64,000 bases of DNA, from contig NC_066313.1 in the NCBI RefSeq assembly GCF_022539315.1, positions 39,717,059 to 39,781,058 of the forward strand, given 5' to 3'. Numbering within the stretch: the stretch's first letter is position 1; every line of letters starts with the position of its first letter. The DNA is from Serinus canaria (lineage: Eukaryota; Chordata; Aves; Passeriformes; Fringillidae). Both the position numbers and the translations under genes were made by a program. The notes under the pieces are model-generated. The model was not told where the DNA came from, ran no database searches, and saw only the letters and a program-made list of their open reading frames with translations. Shown here piece after piece: positions 33,051 through 45,726 of this stretch.

Positions 33051-36000
33051 GCTTGTAACATATATTTTGAATTTAACAGGAAAAAAAAAATTCCTTGAAA
33101 CATATCATATAAAAGAGCAGTAATGTTCAGCTAAGAGCTCAGAAACAGAAATATGCAGTTTGTAACCTTACACTGGTGCCATAGCTGATGTACACATCCA
33201 TCCATGCTCTCTACCTATGAACCTACATCATATACAGACCAACACAGCCATAAAGAGAGGCATAGAGATAGGTAACTATGTGAAAGAATAAAGCTCACAG
33301 CTCTGATGTTTCTCTCTCACAGTCTGTTTTATCTGTGCTTGGGTCAGGACAACATCCTTCCTACCAAAGCATTGTACTACAGATGAATAATCACTCTCAG
33401 GCCCACAAGAAAGATTGAAACACAGCTCTAATGCAAAGAAAATGAAAGTAGCAATCTTTGATGAAAACTGCCTTGTAATCCCCAAACTGCAACAATCACA
33501 TCCATCAGAGCAGGGAAAGACCAACACCCAAAGCAGCATTTGTGATTTCATCTGTCACAGCTAATAAGGAAGCTTAAGCACAACCTGTCCTTGTGCCTGA
33601 AGGCAGAGGGAGAGAAGGAGAGATGGACAACTTCAGTAGCTGCTTATACACCTCGCTTGTCCTGTCTGCATTCAAGAAATGTCTAAACACTTCTTGAAAA
33701 CACTAATAAGATTTCTGGATGCACAGTTGACCTTGGAGGGGAGATAATTTGCAGGAAAAGGAAAGGAAGAAAGAAAAGTTCTTTCACTGAACTAGCAGTG
33801 CCTGAAGGAGGAAGGACCTGAAGGGAGGTCTTTGTACCTGCAGACAAACTTTAAAGGACTGGAGTATTTTGCTGCAGTCACATCCTCTGCTAGTACTAAT
33901 CCCTGCACAATTAGCTTGAGGCTCAGTTGCACTTTTATCTCTGAAAAGACAGGGATAGACTTTGCTGGTAGTGGAGCTCCCATTACTCTTAAGAGGTGTC
34001 TGGGAAACAGAATTCACTGAATCTGCCTGAAATAACTCCTTTAAGACAGAGTGAAACAGCACTTAGAGAGTTTCCTCTATTTGTCCACTGACCACAAAAA
34101 GGCTTTTATAACAGTGACATAAGTCCTTCCACGAGAGACGTTCCACATTTTTATGCAGCTGTACAAGCAATTCTTTATTTTTCCTTTTAGTAAAACAGAT
34201 GGTGCCAAAACCAGCTGGCCATCATGTTAACTACCAACTCATTAGCACAGGGAACGGGAAACACAGACAAGAGTGTGTTCTGCTCACAAACAATTTCCAG
34301 AATCCTACATATATCTGACCAATTATAAATTACAGTGTTGGTACAAGAAGGATAAGGAAAAAAGGAAAAAATAAATCCTGTTTGCTATTACACAAAGAAT
34401 AATGTGGTAAGTGCAATAGGATTTTCATCATCCTATAGCATCTTGTCCCCAAGGCAGTAAAAGAAAAATATCTAGTTATTTTTTCTGAGGAATTTTTTAG
34501 GAAAAAATTCTTTATTGCTGTCAACCATACTTTAGTTGTGGAATTAGAGAGCATCAATATATCTCAGTGCCTCCCAGCAGGCATTTCAGGAAAGGAGCAT
34601 TTAACCTAAATTGTATTGTTAAAATATACTTTTGTCTCAGTAATCCATATCAATTTTCTTGAAGCTGCTTCTTTTGTAAGAGCATTAAAATGATGCATGA
34701 CTCAGGTGTTTACAACTTATTTAGCACAGTGAGTCAATTAGAAGTATCTGCTTGAGGCTCTGTTCTGGAGTGAAAACTATTGTGAAGAATTTACATTTTG
34801 CTGAAGCAGTCACGTACCCACTTCCACACCCTGCAGAACAGATCTGGTGGGGGCTGAGCAAATGCCCAGGAGACACAGGTATGTGGGAATGAGGAAACAC
34901 CAGTGGGACAGGGGAATATTCTGGAAATCACACATGCTTTAAGGAAGGCCTGGACACAGATCCTTCCCAAGAAGTAGCTAAAGCAAATAGTTCAGGGAAT
35001 TTCCTTGAGAGAAAATATTCACTGTGTGTCTCCTTGAGTCTGGGGCACATGTCCTTTCACAAGCAGTGCCATTGGTATCAGGTCAGGACAGGCATCACCA
35101 CGTGTGTGTCATGTAGGAAAATGCTCTGCACCTGCTGGAAGCCTCCTGGGGACACCTACCCAGGACAACAGAGAATGTCACCCACTGGTCCTGAAAAGTG
35201 CAGTGTGCCTTGTGCCCTCCTGTGGCTGAGTTTTGTGCCCTCCCTGCTCCAGAATGACCCTTTTTACTGGAGCTGTCAGCCAGGTTGCCTGGCTGTGCCC
35301 AAAGGCTCTGCCTCAGTGTGGCACCAGGCACTGGGGTGAGCCCTGAGCCCACAGTCAGTCACCTTCCCCCTGTCCCTGCCAGCTGAGTAACCCCAGCGTC
35401 TCTTTGGACCATACAGGTAATATTTGCACAAGCCATAGCAGCTGCCAAAGCTGGTAACTAGCTGAAGTCAGGAAAAGGCTCCTTCCTTCCTTTTCCCAGT
35501 GCTGTGCCAGAGCCCAGGTTCCTCAGTCCCCGTCCTAGGAGCAGAGCCTGCCTGAGAAGCTGCTGCCACCCCACACAGGGTCTTTCTGCACTTGGCAGAG
35601 AAGCCACTGCCCTCACCTTCTCTCAGGCACTGCCAAAACAGGGGAGATGGACCTACAAGCTCAGCTGGAGTCTGCTGAGGTCTCACTTGAGAATGCTTAA
35701 CTGGTGGATTAATCTGGGTTTGTCACTGGGCTGTTTATTTTCTTTGTAATAGCAAAAGCTCTGTGAGAAAGGACAAGGCTGGAAGAGGTGGGATCCAGCA
35801 ATCCCTCAACAGAGATTTGCCTTGCCTCCATTTCCCTGTTATCAATAACAGCTAAAATTTGGGTTATTTCTGTCTTTTCCCACACTTCTACACTATTTGT
35901 CCAAAAGCATTATTGACCACAGAGGCTTCCTGAATCCTTGTGCATCAACTATTTTTTATGTCTTCAAGCGTAGTTTGAAAATATTTGTACAATGAAGATT

Positions 36001-37039
36001 CACTTATTCAAAACAATTGTTTGCAAGCAAATATATCACTCATCTTCCTTTTTGCTATTTTATGTTATTTGTTTTACTTGAATGAGAAAGGATCTGAATT
36101 TTCTGAGGGTCTAAAGGTGAAAAGAAACTGGATGCCCCAAAGACAAATCCTTTGAAAAGTACTTCCAAGTATCAGAATGTTAGTTATTTGATTTAAAAAA
36201 AATATTTCAAAAGCAGGGGTGTTATATGTAAAGTCAGAAACCTGGCTAAATCTAAGACAAATCTTTCACAAACCTAGCAGCTTCATAGATTTCTCTAGGC
36301 TAGGAGCACAGTCATCCAGTTTCCTAACTGCAGTCAATGAAGAAAAGCAGATGCCTTCAGTCAGAAGCTGAGATATAAGTGGTGTGAATCACTTTCTGTC
36401 TACCTTTCTTCATTGACTAAATGGGAAGCAGAGGACAATTTTCCATCTGGCTTAGCATTTCATTTAGAAACCATTGCTCTGGTAAAAGTTAGACTATGTG
36501 ATAAGAAGCTGGTATCCATGCAAAGAGAAGGGGACCCCAAAAACACCCCAACACAGCATCACAGGGTCACATCTGGCCTCCCAAAGGCTGGCATGTGCTT
36601 ACTATGAAGATGTGACCAGCCCAGATGTAGGAAAGATTCCTCTTAACACCACATTCAATAGGTCATGATGGCTTCAGCCCTTTACCTCTGCTATAGCTCA
36701 GTCCTCAATCTGCTCAAAAGGAGGTACCTGAAGAAATGAGCCATTGTTGAACTGTGGAGGTGATTAAGCAATTTGTACAACCTCAGGGATGCCCCAGGAT
36801 TAGGCAGAAAGAGAACAAGATTGCAAAATAACCAGAGTTCCTTAGGTAATGTAAGTCAGGTTTAGCTTATGAATATGAATGAAGTGTGCTGTCCTTATTT
36901 AGAGCATTAATCTACCTTCAATAACAGCCAAATCTTTCTACTTTCTTTATGCATTTAGCCAGAGTATCTTTTTGCTTTGTTTCAGGTTTTGTTTGTCTCT
37001 GTGATAAAGGTGAAGATTGTTTCATTTACATAGCTCACG
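33051..37039. other. Central part of the spacer between gene B and MMP13
   Basis: No coding exon recognised. Open frames up to 102 codons lack homology. Two AP-1 heptamers lie 32 bp apart at 34698-34704 and 34730-34736. The GC-richer part near 35030-35700 has overlapping frames on both strands, typical of composition rather than coding. Confidence 0.45.
34698..34736. promoter_or_regulatory. Paired AP-1 sites in the intergenic spacer
   Basis: TGACTCA at 34698-34704 and TGAGTCA at 34730-34736 are both perfect AP-1 heptamers, 32 bp apart, about 10 kb upstream of gene B. About eight single sites are expected by chance in 64 kb, so only the pairing is suggestive. Enhancer function is a guess. Confidence 0.25.
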
Positions 37040-37205
37040 GGGCCAGTATGACCAGCCTTGGGACGGGAGGCAATGGAATGAAGCTGCATCAGGGCAAATT
37101 CATATTGGACATCAGGAAAAGGGTTTTCACTGAGACAGCTGTCAGTCACTGGAGCAGGTTGCCCAGGGAAATGATCATGGCAGCAAGGCTGCCAGAGTTC
37201 TGGAA
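37040..37205 (+). mobile_element. CR1 LINE fragment, forward orientation
   Basis: The plus strand reads ATTGGACATCAGGAAAAGGG, TTCACTGAGACAG, CACTGGAGCAGGTTGCCCAG and GGAAATG, matching the CR1 region upstream of its 3' end. Both ends are truncated. This is the only clear plus-strand CR1 copy in the window. Confidence 0.85.
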
Positions 37206-40200
37206 ACTAATTGCCAAGCCGCTGGGTTTTGCCTTCATATCAAAAAAAACTAATTAAAATCAAACTCACTCTAAACCCAAAATAATTCATGTCTTTCCAA
37301 AAGAAGAATTTATTTTTCTTTCACCACCAATCAGTTCTCCTTGAAAGATACCTCACCTTAAGCTCAAATTGAAGTGTGCATGATGTCTCTGACTATCTGA
37401 CTTTAAGTCAAACCTTGCTCAATAAATGCAAATAATTTACTTAACTCAGAAGAGATTGCATGGACAGAAGAAGTATTCACTATTAATACAGAAGTAATAA
37501 CTCCACTGTGCTCTTCTGTTGTTTTTTATCTCACAGCTGAGTATGAAAAAAGGAGTTTTACAATTTATCCTGCAGTTCTGATTGTTTCCTTCTTTCTGTT
37601 ACATACCTCGCTGATTTTCTCCATTTTTCCTGGTACACTATGGAAGCATTTCACCAGGTCTGCTGAAAAATACCTTTATACAAGTGCATGTTCTTTTCTG
37701 GGTTTTTACTTTCTCTTACTTCCCTGAAGGTTGTCCTGTACCTCCCTTCACTGATTAACTGTTTTGCAATTGTTTTTTCAAAGAACTGAGTCCCTTACGT
37801 TCCATCATCTGCCATGTGTCATCACCTGTTCACTGCCAGGTGGTTTAGGGACAAGAGTGCGACTGAGAAGTGTTTGATGAAGCCTCAGGACACTTGTATT
37901 ACACATCCTTACCTGCAGATGTTTTCTGCTGGATGATACTGGAATTCCTTTTGAAGCCTGTGAAACTAAATGGCATGAAAAACTTTAAAGCATGTGAGGT
38001 GGGCAAAGCAGGAGGAATGAGGTGCCTGATTTGTGTCATTTATGGGACAGCTGAGCCCAGGGACCCAACCAGGATGGAAATCCTGCTTGCTTCCATGACA
38101 TCCAAATGCACATACTGCTACAGAAATCACGTATCAGGGAAGGCACTAAAGCTGCTCTTTCAACACTAATCCCAACTATATTAATCTCCATTCAAGTCCT
38201 AGCAGGCATTATTTCCTGCCGCATGACATAACACAGCCTGGTGCATTTGTTCTTTTGCTGGGTGCAGAAAGGCCCTCCAGGTCTTTGCTATTTACTCCAT
38301 GCCAGCTGAAGCAGGAATGTCTGACACAGCAAATGAGAAAGGGTTGGCAGCACCTGAGAGCTGAAACAAAATTAAATCTGTGCAATCTGCTTGATGGAAA
38401 TATCTAATGATTCAAAGTGAGGAAGCAGACTAGTCAGTGGGATCATGCTAGACAAGTACTACACCCACACAATAAATCTGGGATATTCCCAAGACAAAAA
38501 ACCAACAGTTGTTTGTGATGATCTCCAGTATGTAAAATAACGAAAATACTGCCGAGCGTGTGGAGCAGATCCACTTTTTCAGACCTGCACAGAAAAATTG
38601 TTTGAATTTGAATGTGTTTTAGCTACTTTAGTGACTTTGAAACAGTTTTGAAACCCCAAAAGTATAACAATTTTTTTGGGTGTGTTATAAGTTGTGGGAA
38701 TGACCACAATGACTCTACCTGTGAGGGCACATCTCCGGCATGATCACTACCACCAACTGGTGTGTTTGCTCTTTGCTCTCCTTTCATTGGAACAGGAAGG
38801 AATGAAGACAATAAAACATCCAACATTTCTTAGTTAATCGACAATGCAACATCCAACATTTCTTAGTTAATCTCACACATGGGGTTTCACTGCTTTCCTT
38901 GACATAACTTGTGTTGAGTAGCAATAGAAATCTTTTTTTCTGCAGAAAGATACATTATTTAGAGCTGAACGCCAAGTCCCAGTGAATCTCTCCTTTTGAG
39001 AACGCAGGATCTGATAAACCAGCTAGCTCATGGAAAATATTTACTGTTTATCCAAAAATAACTCATCCTTCATTCTCTGAAACTTCAAACAGGAAGATTT
39101 CAGCCTGACTCTGAAAACAGTTCTGAGACTAAACAGGCAGTCTTGGAAAGCTTTTATTTCTCCACATCTGCCTAGCAGTCTGCTGCTTTCCTAGCAAAAT
39201 GTCCAGGACAGACCATAATCTAAAAACTCAGTAACAAAGCACTGTACATGAAAATTTAAAAATAAATGTCATGTCATGTCATTCAATGAAACTTTTAAGA
39301 AAGCCAGGGCACTCAAGCATCTTCCCTACATCTAGGCAAAGTGGTCTGGGAGCAATTCCTGGCTCTCAGTTTCAGTTTCCTCTAGGAATCAAATGAAGCA
39401 CAAGCTATAATATTGCCATAGGAAGGAAACTGAGCAGCAAAGGACCCGCTCAGCATTTCCCAAGAGTGGGATCCATTATAGCATTGAGCTGCCCCACAAC
39501 CCAGGGCAGTCTGAGACAGTCACCCATCCTTCTCTCTCCTTGCCCATCTCTCGCCTTCCCTTCCTTTCCCTGCTCTCTGCAGGCCCTCTTATTGGTGGTC
39601 CTTGTCTCTGTTTTTCCTTCTCCAACCAAAAACATGCCATCCAAATTTGGGGAAAAGATATGCACCATGGATTGGGTCTGACTCCTGGAGGCTGGAGCTC
39701 TTCTCATGGGATACTGCAGTTATACCTGCCAGCTCACTGTGTGTTACATCTCCCTGGAGCATAAACTCTTTGGGAGAGGAATTGACTCATCCCAAAGTGC
39801 AGTTACGAAGACTGCTATTCCCTGGTCCATGAGAATGAGCATGTCTGTGCCAAAACAGAAAGCCGTTTACCTCAAGATACGTGGCCCCTAAATGCTACCT
39901 CTGCTTCAGCCTTAATATTTCAGAAGCAAGAGTCCCTTTTGGTCATCCTCAAAAGTGGCAAGTCACTAATGATATGTAATGATACAGTAATCACCCTATC
40001 ATATAGCCTTGCAACTTCTCTCTTGGCTGTGCAGACACACAGTGTGTTGTTTAGTCATAAAACACAGAGGAAGTGAGGCTAATTATGTCATTGGGATATT
40101 TTGAGAAATAGATATTTTACATGCACTCTATTTTCAGTAACAAATTGCAATGCTAGAAATAATGGTGAGACTTGTTTTGATTATATCATCTCATCAAAAT

Positions 40201-43200
40201 TTAGTCTACCCACCCTGAGCCTAAACACATCTGTGCCACCTACACAGCTGTGGTTGCTCTAAGGTGTGTTGTGGGGTGGTTGTGTTGGAATTACAGCCCC
40301 ATAATCTTGTAGCCAAATCTGCGATGACGGGTGATTTAATCCGCCCATGCATTTCAGCATTGGATCAAAGCTGTGGGTCTCACATGTTTGTAAAGGTTGA
40401 CTTGACATTTCTTGCTCCTTTGAGTTTTGCTTTCCTGTATCTTCCCTTGTAAGGATAACAGCACTGGTGGACTTTACTGGTAGCAGCAACCTTCCCGCTT
40501 TTCCTGTTGCTGCAGTTTGTTCCTATCCTGTACCCCAAGGGTTGCATTCCATACATTCATTAAATCTCTACCCTGGTGTAAAGTAGGTTATTTTCCTGGA
40601 TCCTTTGCTTCCCAGAAGTGTACTTTCAGGCTGCATTTCTTGCCTTCTGGCTGTTTATAAACTCATTTTGTAAAACCTGGCATCATAAAATTGGCACAGT
40701 AATCTGAAGTACCCTTTAGTAAGATGCATCAGAGGGAGAAAAATAATTCCTAGTTTTACACTAGTTTTAGTAGCGTGACTTTGTCCCACACTAGTATTAA
40801 TTACTTTATTCCTGAATGGTTTTGCTATAACAGGATGGCTGGGCTTCTCTGTGATTCAGTTCTGGCAGTTGGTGTTGACGCATGTTGAACTTGTAAATCT
40901 CTGATTTTCAATAAACACAGAGAAGATGGTAGATTGCAGATAGCTAATCACTGAAGCAATACTGATGATGTCCTTGACTCCTGCTTATTTTCCTGTAATT
41001 CTGGGGGAATTTCTTAAATTTGTGTTCCTGTTGCTTGTCTTAGATGAAATTAGATGAAATCTCTGTTAACTGAGATTAAAGTAAACCTTTTGTAACAACT
41101 AAAACCAATACATGTCTACAAAAAATAAGGCTATAAAGTGTAGAGGAAGAGACTAATGATAATTCTAGAAACATAATGACCTGATTCCATCTGACCTGAA
41201 TATTGTGTCTAGCCCTGGTCACACAGCCTTACAAAGCAGATAGCAAGAAAAATGTCTGCCAAAACTGTCAGGAGAAATAAAAAATATTGCTCACATCAAA
41301 GGGCAAAAATTTGTAACATCAGTTTTAAAGTTAAAACAAATAAGAGCTCTGCTAAAGAAACGTAAGTAAGCAACTTACAGAAAGTAGGTCCTCTTATTTA
41401 CTGTTTATTGATACAAGAATGCATTCAGTGATCAAGGACAATAGTCTAAAACCAGATCATAGGGGTGTCACCTTTCATAATGAGCACAAAAATTCTGTTG
41501 AGTTTGCTGTACTATTTTAAAACCAAAATTCAGTTGAGAATGTGGGTATTAAGAACGCCTGTATCTATGAAAGAAAGAACTAAACAAAAACAATACAAAA
41601 TTCAGCAGCACTTGAAATATCTCAGGACAGGATCTTGTTTACTCCTTGTTTCCATTATGGATAGAAAAGAAAAGGACTGTCTGAGATGGCCTGATTTGGA
41701 CAGCTGGGTATTGCTGACATTCTGTGACTCTAGTGATTAGATTCAAGGAGAAATGTCACAGTTTAAACACATGTCAACATAATGCAAGCCATTCCTTGGG
41801 TGCCATAAAAATTCTAATGCAGAGAGCTATGAATAGAGCAAGTGGAATCATAACAATTAAAATTTCCGGTGTTTATTTAAGGCTGCATGCACAGCACTGG
41901 ATTGTTTAAGCCTGAAATTTCAACCAGCATTTTCCTCCTGGAGTTGATGCTTGTGTAGCCTCATAGAGGGAGAAGGAGCCCACATCCGATATTTATTTTG
42001 TGCATCAAGTGACTCAGTTTCAGAGAGTGTAACTCATACTCTAAGTCTCATGAACACAGCACAGAAAATTCCCGAATGCGATGTTCTGAGCTGCCTTTTT
42101 CCTCCTTGGCACTCAGCAGAAAACTGCCAAAGGACTTTGCTGCCCCTTTTTTTAAATGCTTGAATGGTACCAGATTCAGATGCTGCTCCAAAACGTGTGT
42201 TTGTAGTCTCTTCTCTGAAATTACTGTTAACTTTGAGACTGCTTGTATGAGAGCAACGATTTTCCCAAGCAGTTTGCAAAGCAGCTGTTATCCGGGCAAT
42301 TACTCCCTGAACCAAAACAAAGTGAAGTCTGTGTTAAGATTTCTGTTTTGTTTGAATCGTGGTTCAGATCCTAACAGGCTCTTATTGATTATTTCTTTCT
42401 TAGTATTCACACTTCAGCTACTAATACTAATTATACAAATACAGTAATTGGAAATTAGCTGATGCTATCACTTGCTTTATATTTCCTACTTCATCATCAT
42501 TCTCCTGTCAGAGATCTCTATCTCCCTGTTGCAATGTCATCCACTGTTTTCTACCACTGTAGATAGACCTGGGTGCATTTTATTTCCTGCCCCATGATTT
42601 TCAATGGAATTTTAGACAGGACATTTCTGTGGTACTTTTGAGTGTGTAACTTAATTTTTGTTTCTCTTAATTTGAAATTGACCTCAGTTGGAAATACATA
42701 TATACAAGATAAATGGTGAGCCAGTGGCCCTACTGGAGCTTCTTTCCCTGTGTTTTGGTGCAGAATATCCATATTGGAACTATAAAAATCTTCACAAAGC
42801 GTTAAAAAAAAAAAAAAGGTGTGCTAAATTATTAGTGTAAGAGACCCAAACTTTCCAGAAGGAAGAGTCCTGGGTGATTTCTGGAAAGTACAGCTGGACA
42901 GCCATCAGCTAACTCTCTGATATGGGCTGCTTTGAGGCATAAACCAACCTTGTGTTTAGGCTCTGCCATAATAATGAAAATGGCTTTCCTTTATGGTTTT
43001 TGCCTGCAGGATCTACTCTAATCAGCTGAGACCAACAGATCAGAACATGTAGTTAGGAGGAGAGCAAGAATTTTACCAAACTCAGTTGTTCCAGCTACCT
43101 GGCCACATCCTGGCTGCCCCTTGTGGAAACTGCACTCTGTGGCGCTGCACAGACCACTCCAATGGTGCTGGATTACCTGTACTGCAGTTTCCCTTGGGAG

Positions 43201-43439
43201 ACCTCAAACATGATGTTTTATCCTATGGGTCCTTGCAGCTTTCATGACCAAGTTTTTTCTGGCATTTGTCTCGCCCTGTCTTCTCTGCACCACTGATGCC
43301 TTTTGACCCCATCATGCAGCTCTGCATGGTTTATTTGCCACGAATGTGCTATAGCAAAATAGCACATAATTTGGACTAGGAATAAGATTTATATGTTAAA
43401 TTCTCCTGATTCACCTGAAAACTACCTGGAACCAGTAAT
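37206..43439. other. Right part of the spacer between gene B and MMP13
   Basis: No exon or RNA gene recognised. Frames up to 123 codons (42076-42447) overlap opposite-strand frames and have no homology. It contains a 24-bp duplication at 38816-38872 and single AP-1 heptamers at 39783-39789 and 42010-42016. Confidence 0.45.
38816..38872. repeat. 24-bp direct duplication, 33-bp period
   Basis: The unit ACATCCAACATTTCTTAGTT plus AATC occurs at 38816-38839 and 38849-38872 without mismatch, separated by 9 bp. Perfect identity suggests a recent local duplication. Confidence 0.9.
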
Positions 43440-43440
43440 T

Positions 43441-43490
43441 TAACCATAGAACCACAGAATCAGAGAATAGTCCAAGCTGAGTCTGAAAAC
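43441..43490 (-). mobile_element. Short CR1-like 3' end remnant
   Basis: CATAGAACCACAGAATCAGA followed by GAATAGTCCAAGCTGAGTC resembles the complement of a CR1 3' terminus. It is short and diverged, so the call is weak. Confidence 0.4.
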
Positions 43491-45461
43491 GACATTTGCC
43501 AGATAAACAGATAGTGGAAAGGATGCTGTGAACTCCAGACCCTTCAGACATGGCTGATTCCCAACAGACTTTCACAGGTTCTTCTTAGGATGACAGGCTC
43601 TGAGGAGGGCTTCATCATTTTTTTGTTCCTGTGAAGAATTTTTTCCAGACAACAAAAATGCAGAAATGCAATTTCTCTTACTTTCTTCCTAGGGTGGTAA
43701 TCCCTGTAATGATGAGATTACAGAGTGTTGTAATAATGTCGTTTGGGCAAAGAAAGCAACACTTGGCCCTGGACATGACTCATCTTCCTCTTCTAAGGAA
43801 GAGCAGAACAGGATCATGTAAGAGCATGGCCCAGCAGAGAATACACAGTATGGCAATGACTATTCTGAGGACACTGCTCCATCAGGCTTCTTCTGCCCAG
43901 TGGTAGGACCCTTGTGTAGTCCAAGAAAAAGTCAAGACACAATAGGGATGGCTCACTCCAATGCACACAGAAATGCACCATCCTGTATTACTGTGGCAGC
44001 AGGAAATTTGCTATGTGACATTTAAATAAGAAACTGAACGCTGCTTGACTGCTGCCTGGTGAGAGTTTCCTTGGAGGAAGATATTCTTTGATCCATTTTC
44101 CGTGAGTTAAAGGGGCAGGGGCAGAGCACACTCTGCAGCACAGCACATGGGAAATAGGTGAAGTGAGAGCTAGAGATGGTCCTGAGCAGCACTGGCTAGA
44201 AATTCAAACTGCAGTATGTAACTGAAAAGCTGTGACTAAAATGGATGTACCAACCACATCCCCTGTGCTAAGCAGGAAAGAGGAGGATGACAGGCTGGAG
44301 GCAGTCTGTGTGGGCTTTGTACCCTCTGCATCATCTTAGGGAGTACTACTGAGGTTTTCCTTGGAAAGTTTTTCATCATCAGCAGCAGAACCATCAAACC
44401 CCAAAACTGGTATGGACTCAGAGTGTGCAAAATCCCCTAAACAGAATTGACAGAAGGTCTTGATCCTGCATCTCAAATAAGCATTCTGGTTAATGGGCCA
44501 TTAGCATTTCCACAAGGTGCTGTTTAATTGTGTAAACAGAAGACATCTCCAACAGAACAGGTGAACACACACTCACCACAACAAAAGTGAATGTGCAGTT
44601 CTTTGACCTAGACTGAACGCTGAGGTCTAGATCCTTTTTTAAGTCAATGTGAGAAAATATTGAAACAGTAAGTTTTCCTCTCCAGACTCAGTAAGAATCC
44701 ATGAAGGGTTGCCGTGTTCCCAGGCAGTTAGAACATGTCTATGTGTGTGTATATGGAATTTTCCAGTGAATGGGGTTAGACTAAAGGGCTGCATTGTGCC
44801 TAGGACAAGAGTGTACTGTTTGAAGTGCTTTGGAGAAGACTAAAAAATTAGTATCCCTGATAGTGAATACATCTAGAAGCTTCCTGAACATTATTATATC
44901 CTAACTTTTTACTCAGAGATCTGCATTTCAATAGAATAAATAATTAAATTCTATTTTTTTAGTGTTGGATTTTTTAATGTCATCACATAATGTGAGAACT
45001 CACTGTAGTTAATTGTGGCTTCCTCACCCACCATTACAATTCTTAATTCTGTGCAGAATCTCGAAGAAACAAAGCTGTCACTGCCATCTAGTGTCTTCGG
45101 AACATATTTCTGGAGAATATGCTAGGAAAAAAAATAAATTCTTTTAACTTTGAACTCCTCAAGTTTCTCAGCTACTAGTAGATCTCATGTAGTTCATGGA
45201 AAATCTTACAGTCTTGACTAATTTCTCACTTTGGAAAGTTTAGATGATGTTTCCTCACTTTTTTTTCTCACCTGCAATATATGTTTGTATCCTCTAAATC
45301 CTCCTTGTTCAGGATCATGTAACCAACACAGAAAAATCCCTGAGGAGAATCTGACAGATTCCTTTTCTTGACTTATCCTTTCTCCCCCTTCAAATGATTA
45401 TTCCTAGCAGAGATCAACATGGATATAAAAGACGCATTAATCAATAACTGTTCATGTACTA
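43491..45461. other. Non-coding spacer, nothing recognised
   Basis: No exon, RNA gene or repeat was identified between the two CR1 copies. Frames of 64 to 91 codons have no homology or splice context. Confidence 0.4.
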
Positions 45462-45726
45462 GTCACAGAATCACAGAATCAATCATAGAATCACAGAATC
45501 ACAGAATATGCTGAATAGGAAGGGACTCACAAGGATCAAGTCCAACTCCTGGTCCTGCACAGGATAGCCCAAGAGTCACACCATGTGCCTGAGAGCATTG
45601 TTCAAATGCTCCTTGAACTCTGTCAGGCTGACACTGTGACCACTGCCCTGGGGAGCCTGGTCCTGTCCCCAGCCACCCTCTAGGTGAAGAACATTTTCCT
45701 AATATCCAACCTAAACCTCCCTGAAA
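45462..45726 (-). mobile_element. CR1 LINE fragment with intact 3' terminal short repeats
   Basis: It starts with repeated TCACAGAATC/ATAGAATC units, the complement of the 8-bp CR1 3' terminal repeat. It continues through AGTCCAACTCCTGGTCCTGC, CACCATGTGCCTGAGAGC and AACCTAAACCTCCCTG. At about 265 bp it is one of the two longest CR1 copies here and 5' truncated. It lies about 2.7 kb downstream of the MMP13 stop codon, in sense orientation. Confidence 0.92.
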
